From NCBI GenBank assembly GCA_947494675.1, contig CANLVP010000001.1:248001-312000 (forward strand): a stretch of DNA of 64,000 bases, read 5' to 3'. A program made the position numbers and the translations under genes. The notes under the pieces are model-generated. The model made no database searches. It was given only the letters and a program-made list of their open reading frames with translations, and was not told the origin of the DNA. Positions 26,274 to 35,731 of the stretch are shown piece by piece. This DNA is from an uncultured Paracoccaceae bacterium. GTDB taxonomy: Bacteria > Pseudomonadota > Alphaproteobacteria > Rhodobacterales > Rhodobacteraceae. Within the stretch, counting starts at the first letter, position 1, and each line of letters starts with the position of its first letter.

Positions 26274-27194
26274 ATGTCGACTGAGTTGAAGACTGCAAAG
26301 GACGTCTCTGAACATCTCTTGCGCATCACGGCGAAGGCCTTGATGACGCGGGACTTTGACATGTTCGCTGCCTGTTTTCATTTGCCGCAGACCATGAACA
26401 CGATGGGTCGCCGGGTCGTGGCAGAGACACGTTTTGACCTGCGCCGCGTGTTTGAAAGCAACTGCGATCACCACGAGGCGCTTGGCGTGACCGAGCTGCG
26501 CCGGGAATGCGTCGCGGCGATCTTTCATGGTGAGAACCGGGTGGAAGCCACACATCTCAGTACCGTTCTTGCAGACGGGAAAGAGGTCATGCCCCCCTAT
26601 CCGGTCTTTTCCGTGCTTGAAAAATCCGACACCGGCTGGCTGATCATGTCGTCGGAATATGCGTTGGATGATGACAGCGCCGTCGCCAAGGCAATTCACG
26701 CGGCAGAAACGGGCGATTCAGAAGCAGAAGCCATCTATCAAGTGCATCTTGATTCGGCGACGGCCTCGCTGTTGCGGGGTGACTTTGACACGTTTCAGCA
26801 CCTTGTGAGCATTCCGCATCACATGACCACAGAAACGGACGTTATTGTCGTTAAGTCGTTGTCAGAGATGAAGGATCTTTTTGACCAATTTTCGCAGATG
26901 TATGCGAATGCAGGGCTCACCGACTTTATCCGCACGGTCAGAGAGGCCAAGTTCGTTGGTCCCGATGAGATTATAGGGACACATATCAGTCACCAAATTC
27001 GCAACGGCCAGCGTATCTTGCCGCCTTACCCCAACCGTGCGCGCCTTGTGCGCGGCAGCGACGGTGCGTGGCGCGAAACCCATTGCGCCAACGCCATTCT
27101 GAACAATTTCGAGAATTTCAAACTTTGGACGCGGGTCGCCGATGAACCCCGCTTGCCAGAGCTTGACCAACCTATCGAGGGAGCAAAATCATGA
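26274..27194 (+). CDS. Tandem SnoaL/NTF2-like domain protein
   Basis: A 306-residue soluble protein made of two similar halves, about residues 12-140 and 150-280. Each shows a helix with a D-F-D-x-F motif (LMTRDFDMFAACF / LLRGDFDTFQHLV), a central helix, and a strand pattern ending in a PPYP motif (GKEVMPPYPVFSVLE / GQRILPPYPNRARLV). This looks like a duplicated NTF2/SnoaL-type cone fold. I know no function for it. It starts 6 bp after fadA and its stop overlaps the fadJ start by 4 bp, so it is part of the operon, perhaps binding an acyl intermediate. Confidence 0.75.
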   Translation: MSTELKTAKDVSEHLLRITAKALMTRDFDMFAACFHLPQTMNTMGRRVVAETRFDLRRVFESNCDHHEALGVTELRRECVAAIFHGENRVEATHLSTVLADGKEVMPPYPVFSVLEKSDTGWLIMSSEYALDDDSAVAKAIHAAETGDSEAEAIYQVHLDSATASLLRGDFDTFQHLVSIPHHMTTETDVIVVKSLSEMKDLFDQFSQMYANAGLTDFIRTVREAKFVGPDEIIGTHISHQIRNGQRILPPYPNRARLVRGSDGAWRETHCANAILNNFENFKLWTRVADEPRLPELDQPIEGAKS

Positions 27195-29386
27195 CCGATT
27201 TTACGATGGAAAAGGACTCCGACGGCGTGGCCGTCATTACTTGGGACGTAAAGGCCAAGTCGATGAACGTCATGAGCCGCGACAGCATGGTCGTGCTCAA
27301 CACGCTGATTGATGACGCGCTCGGCGACGAGGCCGTGAAGGGCATCGTGATCACCTCGGGCAAGGACAGCTTTGCCGGTGGGATGGACCTGAACGTGCTA
27401 GGTACGATCCGTGAGGAATACAAAGACAACCCCGCCGAGGGCCTGTTTGAATTCACGATGAACGGCCACAAGATGCTGCGCAAGATCGAACGCGCGGGCA
27501 TGGACCCCAAGACGCTGAAGGGTGGCAAACCGATTGCGGCTGCGCTGCCCGGCACCGCGCTTGGCATTGGTCTGGAATTGCCGCTGGCCTGCCACCGCAT
27601 CTTTGCCGCCGACAACCCCAAGGCCAAGATCGGCCTGCCAGAGATCATGGTTGGTATCTTCCCCGGTGCCGGTGGCACGACGCGCCTTGTGCGCAAAATG
27701 GGCGCGATTGCGGCGTCACCGCTTTTGCTGGAAGGCAAGCTGAACAGCCCGGCCAAGGCCAAATCCGCTGGGGTCATTGACGAGGTTGTGCCCGCAGACG
27801 AACTGCTGTCAGCCGCCAAGGCGTGGGTGTTGAATGCGACCGACGCCGATATCGTCAAACCCTGGGACCAAAAGGGCTACAAAATGCCCGGTGGTGCGCC
27901 TTACCACCCTGCCGGTTTCATGAGCTTTGTCGGTGCCTCGGCGATGGTGAACGGCAAGACCATGGGCGTCTATCCAGCCGCCAAGGCGCTGCTGTCCGCG
28001 GTCTATGAAGGTGCCTTGGTGCCCTTTGACACCGCCCTGAAGATCGAAGCGCGGTGGTTCACCCATGTGCTGATGAACCCCTCGTCTTCCGCCATGATCC
28101 GAAGCCTCTTCATCAACAAAGAAGCGCTGGAAAAAGGTGCCAATCGCCCCGCCGTTGACGACCAGAAGGTCAAACAGGTCGGCGTGATTGGTGCGGGCAT
28201 GATGGGTGCAGGGATTGCGCTGGTGTCAGCGCTCGCAGGCATCAAAGTTGTGCTGATCGATGCCAAGCAAGAGGCCGCAGACAAAGGCAAAAGCTACACC
28301 GCCGACTATATGGACAAGGGCATTTCCCGCAAGAAAGCCACGCCCGAAAAGAAAGAAGCAGTGCTGGGCCTGATCAACGCCACAACGGATTATGCGGCTC
28401 TCGCTGGATGCGATCTGATCGTCGAGGCGGTGTTTGAAGACGTGGGCGTCAAGGCCGAGGTCACCGCACAGGTGCAAGCCGCCTGCCCCGATGCGGTGTT
28501 TGCCACCAACACCTCGACCCTGCCGATCACCGAATTGGCCAAGGCCAGCAATGACGCCGAGAACTTTATCGGCATCCACTTCTTCAGCCCCGTCGACAAG
28601 ATGATGCTGGTTGAGATCATCAAGGGCCAAAAGACCGGCCCGGTGGCCGTGGCCAAAGCGCTCGACTTTGTGCGTCAGATCCGCAAGACGCCAATTGTCG
28701 TCAATGACGAACGGTTCTTCTACGCCAACCGCTGCATCATTCCCTACATCAACGAAGGCATTCGGATGGTGAAGGAAGGTGTGGAACCTGCGCTGATCGA
28801 AAACGCGGCCAAGCTGGTGGGCATGCCCTTGGGGCCGCTGCAATTGACGGATGAAACCTCTATCGATCTTGGCGTGAAGATCGCCAAGGCGACCAAGGCA
28901 GCGATGGGCGATGCCTATGACGACGCACAGGACGAGGTGTTGTTCTGGATGTTCGATGAGGGCCGTTTGGGCCGCAAATCCAACAGTGGCTTTTATGCCT
29001 ACGACGACAAGGGCAAGCGTCAGGGGCTTTGGGATGGGCTGGCCGCGCAATACCCTGTGGCAGATGAACAGCCTGATCTGACGACTGTGCAGCATCGCCT
29101 GCTGTTTGCCCAAGTGCTCGAAGCTGTCCGCGCGCTGGAAGAAGGCGTCTTGGAAGACATCCGCGAAGGCGACGTGGGCGCGATCCTTGGCTGGGGCTTT
29201 GCCCCCTGGTCCGGCGGGCCGTTCAGCTGGCTTGATATCATCGGCGCACCCTACGCGGCAGAGCGTTGCGACCAGTTGACCGCCGAATTCGGCGAGCGGT
29301 TCACGACACCAACGTTGCTGCGCGAGATGGCCGACAAAACGCAGACGTTCTATGGCCGTTTTGGTCAGAAAGCAGACGCGGCCTAA
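27191..29386 (+). CDS. fadJ: Bifunctional enoyl-CoA hydratase / 3-hydroxyacyl-CoA dehydrogenase
   Basis: A 731-residue FadB/FadJ-type protein. The N-terminal crotonase domain (1-190) has SFAGGMDLNVLG and LPEIMVGIFPGAGGT; the dehydrogenase domain starts at VGVIGAGMMGAGIA (near residue 330) and includes NTSTLPITE and the HFFSPVDKMMLVEII motif. It hydrates enoyl-CoA and oxidises the 3-hydroxyacyl-CoA with NAD+. It is the last gene of the operon that starts at the MerR regulator. FadB versus FadJ cannot be separated with certainty; roseobacter relatives are usually called FadJ-type. Confidence 0.93.
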   Translation: MTDFTMEKDSDGVAVITWDVKAKSMNVMSRDSMVVLNTLIDDALGDEAVKGIVITSGKDSFAGGMDLNVLGTIREEYKDNPAEGLFEFTMNGHKMLRKIERAGMDPKTLKGGKPIAAALPGTALGIGLELPLACHRIFAADNPKAKIGLPEIMVGIFPGAGGTTRLVRKMGAIAASPLLLEGKLNSPAKAKSAGVIDEVVPADELLSAAKAWVLNATDADIVKPWDQKGYKMPGGAPYHPAGFMSFVGASAMVNGKTMGVYPAAKALLSAVYEGALVPFDTALKIEARWFTHVLMNPSSSAMIRSLFINKEALEKGANRPAVDDQKVKQVGVIGAGMMGAGIALVSALAGIKVVLIDAKQEAADKGKSYTADYMDKGISRKKATPEKKEAVLGLINATTDYAALAGCDLIVEAVFEDVGVKAEVTAQVQAACPDAVFATNTSTLPITELAKASNDAENFIGIHFFSPVDKMMLVEIIKGQKTGPVAVAKALDFVRQIRKTPIVVNDERFFYANRCIIPYINEGIRMVKEGVEPALIENAAKLVGMPLGPLQLTDETSIDLGVKIAKATKAAMGDAYDDAQDEVLFWMFDEGRLGRKSNSGFYAYDDKGKRQGLWDGLAAQYPVADEQPDLTTVQHRLLFAQVLEAVRALEEGVLEDIREGDVGAILGWGFAPWSGGPFSWLDIIGAPYAAERCDQLTAEFGERFTTPTLLREMADKTQTFYGRFGQKADAA

Positions 29387-29404
29387 GTCGCTTCAATGAA
29401 AACT

Positions 29405-29440
29405 AGGGGCGCGCGGTCAGTCTTGGCCGCACCCTTTTTT
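29405..29440 (+). terminator. Terminator of the beta-oxidation operon
   Basis: An imperfect GGGC(GC)GCGG / CCGCACCC hairpin is followed by six T. It overlaps the last codons of the convergent sulfotransferase gene. Confidence 0.65.
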
Positions 29441-30095
29441 ATGCTTGCGGATCAAAGCGGTATCCGCTGCGCGCAATGTCATCTTCGCAGAGTCTGCCCA
29501 CCAAATCCGCGTCTTCGTCCGAATAATACCCTCGCCAGTCTCGTGCACGGTCAGAGGTATTGGCCCGCGGCAGATCGAGGTCAAACCCAAGGTGCTGGCT
29601 AAACGGCCCAAGGTCGTCGCGCCAATGCTCCAGCCGCGCAAACAGCGCATCATGCACAATCCCAACCCCGTCCGTGACGTAGTGGGCATAGGGGTTGGCG
29701 GCGAGGCTGGATTGCGTGTGCGGATGGTTGAGGAATGCGCCGAAATCGAGGGACTGGGCGAGTTTGACGGCCGCATGGTCAAACCGTTGCGCCTGTAGCC
29801 AATGGTAATAGCTGACGATCCGGTCCCATGGGTTGCGGACCAGCGTGACGATCATGAGATCAGCCATTTCATCGCGCGTGATCAGCCCTTCTGCATCGGC
29901 CAAAGTGCTGTGTTTCCAAAGCCTTCCAGCGGTTTTCACGTCTTTAAGCCGGCCACGCCTGCGGACAGCTTTGGGTGTGTCTCCGATCAGGATATCATCC
30001 CTCATCGCACGCGCCTCAAGCGCCATCGCCATGGCGGTGCCCCCGGTTTTGGGGATATGGACAAAGATATAGCGCCGCCCGCGCGAAATGATCAT
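29439..30095 (-). CDS. Sulfotransferase family 2-type protein
   Basis: A 218-residue protein with the PAPS-binding 5' loop FVHIPKTGGTAM near residues 11-22 and the 3' loop LVRNPWDRIVSYYHW. Such enzymes move sulfate from PAPS to carbohydrates or small molecules. The ATG at 30095 overlaps the stop of the upstream EamA transporter by 4 bp; the longer frame from 30191 lies within that gene. The acceptor is unknown; the coupling to an exporter hints that the product may be surface-exposed. Confidence 0.85.
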   Translation of the reverse strand: MIISRGRRYIFVHIPKTGGTAMAMALEARAMRDDILIGDTPKAVRRRGRLKDVKTAGRLWKHSTLADAEGLITRDEMADLMIVTLVRNPWDRIVSYYHWLQAQRFDHAAVKLAQSLDFGAFLNHPHTQSSLAANPYAHYVTDGVGIVHDALFARLEHWRDDLGPFSQHLGFDLDLPRANTSDRARDWRGYYSDEDADLVGRLCEDDIARSGYRFDPQA

Positions 30096-31000
30096 GCCGC
30101 GTCCCTTTGGCTGCGCACCGCGATGACAATGCCCGCCAGCGCGATCAAGGCCATGCCCAGCAGCCCCAAGGCAGGCACGGTCTGGTCCCAAATGATATAG
30201 GCCCAGACGCTGGCAAAGATCAGCAGTGAATATTCAAAGACGGCGACAAAGCTCGCCTCGCCCAGCTGATAGCCGCGAAAGATCAGCACGATGCCAATCA
30301 ATGCGCCAATGGCCTGTGCGACATACCAGCCCATCATCGTAGCGGTCAGCGGCATCCAGCCCCGGATCGGAAAGCCCGCAGGGTCGCCTGCTTGCCCCAT
30401 AGGCAGGACCAACACGCCGACCAGCCCAAAGAGCGTCAGAAGCGCAAAGAACCAAGCGGTGAGCGTTGTTGTCGCCTCCCCCTCGCACCAGGCGCGGGTG
30501 GCCACCGCGCCAATGGCATAGAGCAACCCCGCGACCACCGGCAGAAACGCCACCAGGTTCAGCGCGGCGGGGTCCGGGCGGATCACCAAAAGCGCCCCGG
30601 CAAAGCCGATCACCACGGCCAGCCAGCGGACCGGGCCGACGGTTTTGCCCTGAAACAAGACGCTGATCAGCACCACAAAAAGCGGCGAGGTGAAAAGCCC
30701 GGCCACGACGACACCAATCGGCAAAAGCGCCAGACAGCCAAAGTAGATCACCATAGCCCCTGCCGTAAAAAGGCTGCGCCCCAGTACAGCAAAGGGCCGT
30801 TTCGGCCAGAGCACGCCGTACCCCAGCACCGCAACCACAACCAAAGCAACAAGGACGAGGCCGCCCCGGATCAGGTGGAACTGCGCCAAAGAACTGTCGG
30901 GCGTTACAAAGGGCACAAAATTATCCGTCAGCCCAAGCGTCATCATCCCTGCAAGGATCATCAGGGCGGCGCGGCCGGGTTGAACGCTGGGGGTTGTCAT
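30092..31000 (-). CDS. EamA/DMT-family transporter
   Basis: A 302-residue membrane protein with about ten hydrophobic helices in two EamA repeats, typical of drug/metabolite exporters of the RhaT/YedA class. The ATG at 31000 (MTTPSVQPGRAALMIL) is the natural start; the longer frame adds 18 residues that do not look like the family. It is divergent from the acyl-CoA ligase with 97 bp between. Substrate unknown. Confidence 0.9.
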   Translation of the reverse strand: MTTPSVQPGRAALMILAGMMTLGLTDNFVPFVTPDSSLAQFHLIRGGLVLVALVVVAVLGYGVLWPKRPFAVLGRSLFTAGAMVIYFGCLALLPIGVVVAGLFTSPLFVVLISVLFQGKTVGPVRWLAVVIGFAGALLVIRPDPAALNLVAFLPVVAGLLYAIGAVATRAWCEGEATTTLTAWFFALLTLFGLVGVLVLPMGQAGDPAGFPIRGWMPLTATMMGWYVAQAIGALIGIVLIFRGYQLGEASFVAVFEYSLLIFASVWAYIIWDQTVPALGLLGMALIALAGIVIAVRSQRDAA

Positions 31001-31097
31001 GGGGCTGCCTATTTTGGTGCTTTCGCCATTGGCAAAGTCACATAAGCACAGCAATACTCAACCCTGAAAACGACATCACCGGTTTGGGAGGACGACG

Positions 31098-32723
31098 ATG
31101 GGTTGGATGCGCGATGAAACGGGGCTTGATAAATGTGCCGCGAACCATGTGGCGCTGACCCCGTTAAGTCATCTGGCCCGCGCGCGCCGTGTTTATCCTG
31201 AGCGGACCGCCCTGATCTATGGCGACATGTCGCTGACCTATGCCGCCTATCATGCGCGCGTCAGCCAGCTTGCGAGCGCCCTGTCCCGCGCCGGTGTCGC
31301 CCCCGGCGATGTGGTGGCGACGATCCTGCCAAATATCCCGGCGCAATCCGAAGCCTCCTTTGGCATTCCGGCCTGTGGCGCGGTGCTCAACACGATCAAT
31401 ACGCGGCTTGATGCCGACACCATCGGCTATATTTTTGACCACGGCGAGGCGAAATTCGCGCTGGTGGACACGCAGTTCCTGCCTGTTGTGAACGATGCGA
31501 TTGCCCGGATGGAGGGTGATGCGCCGGTAATTGTCGAAGTGCCTGATGCGCTGGCCGGGATCGCGGCCAGCGGTCAGCACCAGACCTACGAGGATTTTCT
31601 GGCCACCGGCGACGCTGATTTCGCGTGGGTCATGCCGCTGGATGAATGGGAAAGCCTTGCGCTGAACTATACATCCGGCACCACCGGGCGGCCCAAGGGC
31701 GTGGTCTACCATCATCGCGGTGCTTACTTGATGACCATGGGCACGCCAATCTCTTGGCGGATGACGCTGTTTCCGACGCTTTTGCAGATCGTGCCGCTGT
31801 TTCACTGTAACGGTTGGAACCACACCTGGATGTTGCCCGCGCTAGGGGGCACCGCTGTTTGCTGCCGCGATATCACGGCGGCGGCGATATATGACGCGAT
31901 TGCGGATCATGGCGTGACGCATTTTGGCGGCGCACCCATCGTGCTGAACCTGATTGTGAACGCGGATGACACCGACCGCCGCGCCTTTGACCACCGGGTT
32001 GAGGTGTTTACCGCAGGCGCACCGCCCGCCCCCGCCACCTTGGCTGCTATCAGCAAACTGGGGTTCAACGTCACGCAGGTCTACGGGCTGACCGAAACCT
32101 ATGGCCATGTCACCGAATGCGTCTGGAACGCCGAATGGGACGGGTTGGCGAGTGACGATCAAGCCGCGATCAAGGCCCGCCAAGGCGTCGCCTTTCCGAT
32201 GATGGAGGATGTCACCGTCGTCGACGACGCCATGGGGCAGGTCGAAACCGACGGCGGCACCCAAGGTGAGATCGTGATGCGCGGCAATGCGGTGATGAAA
32301 GGCTACCTCAAAAACCCCGACGCGACGGCCAAAGCCTTTGCCGGTGGCTATTTCCATTCCGAAGACCTCGCCGTGCAGCACCCCGACGGCTATATCCAGA
32401 TCAGCGACCGTTTGAAGGACATCATCATCTCGGGCGGGGAGAATATTTCTTCGGTTGAGGTCGAAGGCGCCTTGATGGATCACCCCGCCGTGTCGCTTTG
32501 CGCCGTGGTGGCAAAGCCCGATGACAAATGGGGAGAGGTGCCCTGCGCCTTTATCGAACTCAAAGACGGCCAAACCGCGGATGAGGCTGAAGTCATCGCC
32601 TTTACACGCAGCAAATTGGCTGGGTTCAAATGCCCCAAGCGGGTGATTTTCCAGGAACTTCCCAAAACCTCGACCGGGAAAATCCAGAAATTCGAACTGC
32701 GCGGGATTGCAAAGTCGCTTTGA
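31098..32723 (+). CDS. Acyl-CoA synthetase (AMP-forming)
   Basis: A 541-residue ANL-superfamily ligase. The ATP loop YTSGTTGRPKGVVYHHRG is near residues 190-207, the YGLTETYG motif follows, and the C-terminal lysine motif is KTSTGKIQKFELR. It activates a carboxylic acid to its CoA thioester via an acyl-AMP. The subgroup (ILPNIPAQSEASFGIPACGA near the N-terminus) resembles the medium-chain or plant AAE-type ligases, and differs from what I remember of DmdB. It is near, but not in, the beta-oxidation operon. The start ATG has GGGAGGA upstream. Confidence 0.9.
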   Translation: MGWMRDETGLDKCAANHVALTPLSHLARARRVYPERTALIYGDMSLTYAAYHARVSQLASALSRAGVAPGDVVATILPNIPAQSEASFGIPACGAVLNTINTRLDADTIGYIFDHGEAKFALVDTQFLPVVNDAIARMEGDAPVIVEVPDALAGIAASGQHQTYEDFLATGDADFAWVMPLDEWESLALNYTSGTTGRPKGVVYHHRGAYLMTMGTPISWRMTLFPTLLQIVPLFHCNGWNHTWMLPALGGTAVCCRDITAAAIYDAIADHGVTHFGGAPIVLNLIVNADDTDRRAFDHRVEVFTAGAPPAPATLAAISKLGFNVTQVYGLTETYGHVTECVWNAEWDGLASDDQAAIKARQGVAFPMMEDVTVVDDAMGQVETDGGTQGEIVMRGNAVMKGYLKNPDATAKAFAGGYFHSEDLAVQHPDGYIQISDRLKDIIISGGENISSVEVEGALMDHPAVSLCAVVAKPDDKWGEVPCAFIELKDGQTADEAEVIAFTRSKLAGFKCPKRVIFQELPKTSTGKIQKFELRGIAKSL

Positions 32724-32789
32724 CCCTTTGTTGCAGTTGTCGCCCCGCCCTGCTCCGCGCTAAGGTGGTGGAAAAGGGCATTTGAGCAG

Positions 32790-33809
32790 ATGACAGCACT
32801 CAGGGAATACGAGCGCCTTGAAAGCGGTGGGTTGTGGCGTGCGAGCGCCGAGGCGCAGCGCCGTGATGTGGTCGTGTCCTTTGGCAATGCAACGCTTGTG
32901 ATCTCTGACGGTGCGGGCCGCCCGCTGACCCATTGGTCGCTTGCGGCTGTGACACGCCAGAACCCCGGCAAACGCCCCGCTGTCTTTGCCCCTGACGTCG
33001 ATATCGATGAGACGCTTGAGGTTGAAGACACATTGATGGTCGATGCTATCGAAAAGGTCCGCAAAACTGTCGCCAAGGCACGCCCGCGCAAGGGCAAGCT
33101 GCGCGGATTGGGGACTGTGGCGTTGCTAGGTGGGCTGGTGGCTTTGGGTATTTTTTGGTTGCCCGATGCAATGCGCCAGCAGGCCTTGGGCGTGGTCCCC
33201 GCCTCTAAGCGGATCGAGATTGGCGCGAAGCTCTTGAACAATCTGCAAGGCATGACCGGACGGGTGTGCCGTGGCGAATTGGGACGCGAGGCGCTGCAAC
33301 GGTTCCAAAACCGGCTGCTGGGGCGCGAGACCAAGGGCCAGATCGTTGTGATGCCACTGGGGCAGGAAACGGCGCTGGCGCTTCCGGGGCAAATCATTGC
33401 CCTTGATCGCGCCTTGATCGAGCGCTTGGATGACCCCGCCATCACCGCAGGCTTTGTGCTGGCCGCTGACCCCACCCGTAACGGCATCGATCCGCTGCAA
33501 CCCCTGCTGGAACGCGCCGGTTTCACCAATACCATGCGCCTTTTGGCCTCGGGCGATTTGCCGGATGAGGTTTTGGCCGAATACGCCACGCATCTGATCG
33601 GGGATCAGGCCCCGGTCCTGCCAGACGCAACTTTGATCGCCGCCTTCGCCGATGCCCGTATCCCCAGCACGCCTTATGGAACGCACCGTCAAGAGCGAGG
33701 CCAACAGGTAATGAACCTGATCACGGACGACCCGATGAAGGATGAGGTGGTGAGCGAGGTGATCTCGGACCGCGATTGGGTCAGTTTGCAAGGCATCTGC
33801 GACAGCTAA
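32790..33809 (+). CDS. Single-pass membrane protein, M48-like but without zinc motif
   Basis: A 339-residue protein with a cytoplasmic N-terminal domain (1-105), one membrane segment at about 108-128 (VALLGGLVALGIFWLPDA) and a large extracytoplasmic domain. The stretch ALPGQIIALDRALIERLDDPAITAGFVL looks like the M48 metallopeptidase strand and helix before HExxH, but the following residues are AADPT rather than a HExxH site. The later part (IPSTPYGTHRQER) resembles the M48 segment with STHP. I infer a catalytically dead M48 relative; no function is known to me. Confidence 0.75.
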   Translation: MTALREYERLESGGLWRASAEAQRRDVVVSFGNATLVISDGAGRPLTHWSLAAVTRQNPGKRPAVFAPDVDIDETLEVEDTLMVDAIEKVRKTVAKARPRKGKLRGLGTVALLGGLVALGIFWLPDAMRQQALGVVPASKRIEIGAKLLNNLQGMTGRVCRGELGREALQRFQNRLLGRETKGQIVVMPLGQETALALPGQIIALDRALIERLDDPAITAGFVLAADPTRNGIDPLQPLLERAGFTNTMRLLASGDLPDEVLAEYATHLIGDQAPVLPDATLIAAFADARIPSTPYGTHRQERGQQVMNLITDDPMKDEVVSEVISDRDWVSLQGICDS

Positions 33810-33821
33810 ACCGCGCACCCA

Positions 33822-33853
33822 AAAAGACCCTGCGATCGCCTGCAGGGCCTTTC
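33822..33853. terminator. Bidirectional terminator
   Basis: The arms CCCTGC/GCAGGG are flanked by AAAAAGA on the left and CCTTTCT on the right, so the hairpin can work for both convergent genes. Confidence 0.7.
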
Positions 33854-33865
33854 TGGGGAGAATGC

Positions 33866-35032
33866 TTAGTTCCGCGTATAGGCGTCAACGAACCCCATGC
33901 CGCGCACCGATTGCAGCGCGCTGGCGAGTTCCGCAGGTGTGTTGAATGGACCTGCTGCGATCACCTTGAGGTGGCCGGATTTGGCCGAGGCCACCGGGTA
34001 GCCCATGCCGCCCAAACGTTCGATCATCCGGGCCGCGTTTGCGGGCACGCCAAAGGTGCCGACTTGCACATAGCGGTGCGTCATGACCGCCGCTGTGGTG
34101 GACGCCGGAGCGGTGGTGCGAGTTGAGACACGCGAGCCTGCTTGCGCGACTTGCCCGCGTTGCGGGTTGATCCGCCCGTCAGACCAGACTTTTTCGTAGC
34201 CCGGCAGAACTTGTGGCGCGGGGGCAGAAGCCATCACCGCCCGCGGCGCAGGTGCGGGCGCTGGGGCCGGAACCGGTGCCGGAGCGGGCGCGGCAGCAAC
34301 GGCTACAGGTGCGGGTGCCGCACACGTGATCGGTGATCCATCGGGGCGCACAAAGCGGGTGCCGGATGCGGCCACTTCGGCGCAAATCTGCGCCATCGTC
34401 ATCCGCCGCGGCTCTGGCGCAGCAGGGGTCACGGGCGCAGGCGCGCTTGCGACCTGAGCAACGGGGGCTGGACCGCAATCAATTGGGTTGCCGGTGCGGG
34501 CGCTGACAAAGCCAGGCTGAATGCCAAACCGACCTTCGCAGGCCTGCGCCAAGGTTACGCGTGGCGGTTCGGGTGCGGCTGGCGGCGCGATGACCTGTGG
34601 CGACACGACGGGCGCTGGGGCCACGGCAGGCGCTGGACGCCGCGCAGGCAAGGATGCCACCGTCTGGATCGGTGCGGTCGCACTACGTGTTTGGGCCGGT
34701 GCAGGGGCTGCGGCCACGGCGGCAGGCGGCGTGATATTGATGATCGGCGCATCCAAAGGCGCGACACGCCCTGGCGCAGGTCCGGCTGTGCCCGCAGGGA
34801 AGCTTGGCTGGAAATTACAAAGGGGTTCGCGCGACCGCGACATCCGGGCGATCCAGTCTGTCGCCCCGCCAATGCCTGCACGAATGAACGCACAGCCGTT
34901 GCTGTCGACGTATTGATTGCCGGTGAAGTCCGCAGGTGGAAACTCTGCCGGCACCGCCGATTGCGCGGCAGCACCGCCCGCGGTCACACCCAAAGCCAAA
35001 ATAGCCGCATTCAAATGTCTGATCGCCGACAT
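33866..35032 (-). CDS. Exported SPOR-domain protein
   Basis: A 388-residue protein: a signal peptide (MSAIRHLNAAILALGVTAGG..AQS), a Cys-containing domain, a long Pro/Ala-rich linker with two similar segments (RVTLAQACEGRFG..IDCG and RMTMAQICAEVAAS..ITCA), and a C-terminal SPOR domain from about residue 310 (HRYVQVGTFGVPANAARMIERL). SPOR domains bind denuded peptidoglycan at division sites. The ATG at 35032 gives a clean signal peptide; the longer frame from 35071 does not. It follows the upp gene on the same strand but is probably separate. Confidence 0.85.
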   Translation of the reverse strand: MSAIRHLNAAILALGVTAGGAAAQSAVPAEFPPADFTGNQYVDSNGCAFIRAGIGGATDWIARMSRSREPLCNFQPSFPAGTAGPAPGRVAPLDAPIINITPPAAVAAAPAPAQTRSATAPIQTVASLPARRPAPAVAPAPVVSPQVIAPPAAPEPPRVTLAQACEGRFGIQPGFVSARTGNPIDCGPAPVAQVASAPAPVTPAAPEPRRMTMAQICAEVAASGTRFVRPDGSPITCAAPAPVAVAAAPAPAPVPAPAPAPAPRAVMASAPAPQVLPGYEKVWSDGRINPQRGQVAQAGSRVSTRTTAPASTTAAVMTHRYVQVGTFGVPANAARMIERLGGMGYPVASAKSGHLKVIAAGPFNTPAELASALQSVRGMGFVDAYTRN

Positions 35033-35098
35033 CGCATCCCCCACAAAATGTTGTGGCAGGATGCCCGACAATCCCTATTTTGTAAAGCGATTGTTCCC

Positions 35099-35731
35099 TT
35101 ATTTAGTGCCAAACATACGGTCGCCCGCATCCCCTAGCCCAGGAACAATATATCCATTGTCATTCAAGTGACTATCCACTGCGGCGGTCACAATTGGCAC
35201 GTCTGAATGCGCCTCTTTCATCCGCGCGATCCCCTCGGGCGCGGCGAGCAGACACAAGAATCGGATGTTCTTGGCACCGGCCTTTTTCAGTAGATCAATC
35301 GCGGCAACCGATGAATTGCCGGTGGCTAGCATCGGATCAACCGCAATGACCAATCGGTCTTCAAGCTCTGTCGGGACTTTGAAGTAATATTGCACCGGTT
35401 TCAGCGTCTCTTCGTCCCGGTAAAGCCCGACAAAGCCGACGCGGGCCGAAGGGATCAGTTCCAAGATACCATCGAGAAGCCCGTTACCCGCCCGCAGGAT
35501 CGACACCAGCGCCAGCTTTTTGCCGTCCAGCACAGGTGCATCCATCGGCTCCAGCGGGGTGTCGATTGTGCGCGTGGTCATCGGCAGGTTGCGCGTCACC
35601 TCATAAGCCAAGAGCTGGCTGATCTCGCGCAAAAGCTGCCGGAACACAGCCGTGGACGTGTCGGTCTTGCGCATCAGGGTCAGCTTATGCTGCACCAGCG
35701 GATGGGTAACGTGGGTCAGATGCTCAGTCAT
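35099..35731 (-). CDS. upp: Uracil phosphoribosyltransferase
   Basis: A 210-residue enzyme that makes UMP from uracil and PRPP. The PRPP loop is [12 protein letters not shown] near residues 125-136, and the C-terminus [13 protein letters not shown] is the uracil-binding end. The ATG at 35731 overlaps the add stop by 4 bp; the longer frame is within add. It is the last gene of the cdd-deoA-deoB-add-upp salvage operon. Confidence 0.95.
   Translation of the reverse strand: MTEHLTHVTHPLVQHKLTLMRKTDTSTAVFRQLLREISQLLAYEVTRNLPMTTRTIDTPLEPMDAPVLDGKKLALVSILRAGNGLLDGILELIPSARVGFVGLYRDEETLKPVQYYFKVPTELEDRLVIAVDPMLATGNSSVAAIDLLKKAGAKNIRFLCLLAAPEGIARMKEAHSDVPIVTAAVDSHLNDNGYIVPGLGDAGDRMFGTK

Noticed and set aside
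25188-26699. Minus-strand frame of 503 codons
   Set aside because: Antisense to the thiolase gene and the start of the NTF2-like gene; no motif and biased composition.
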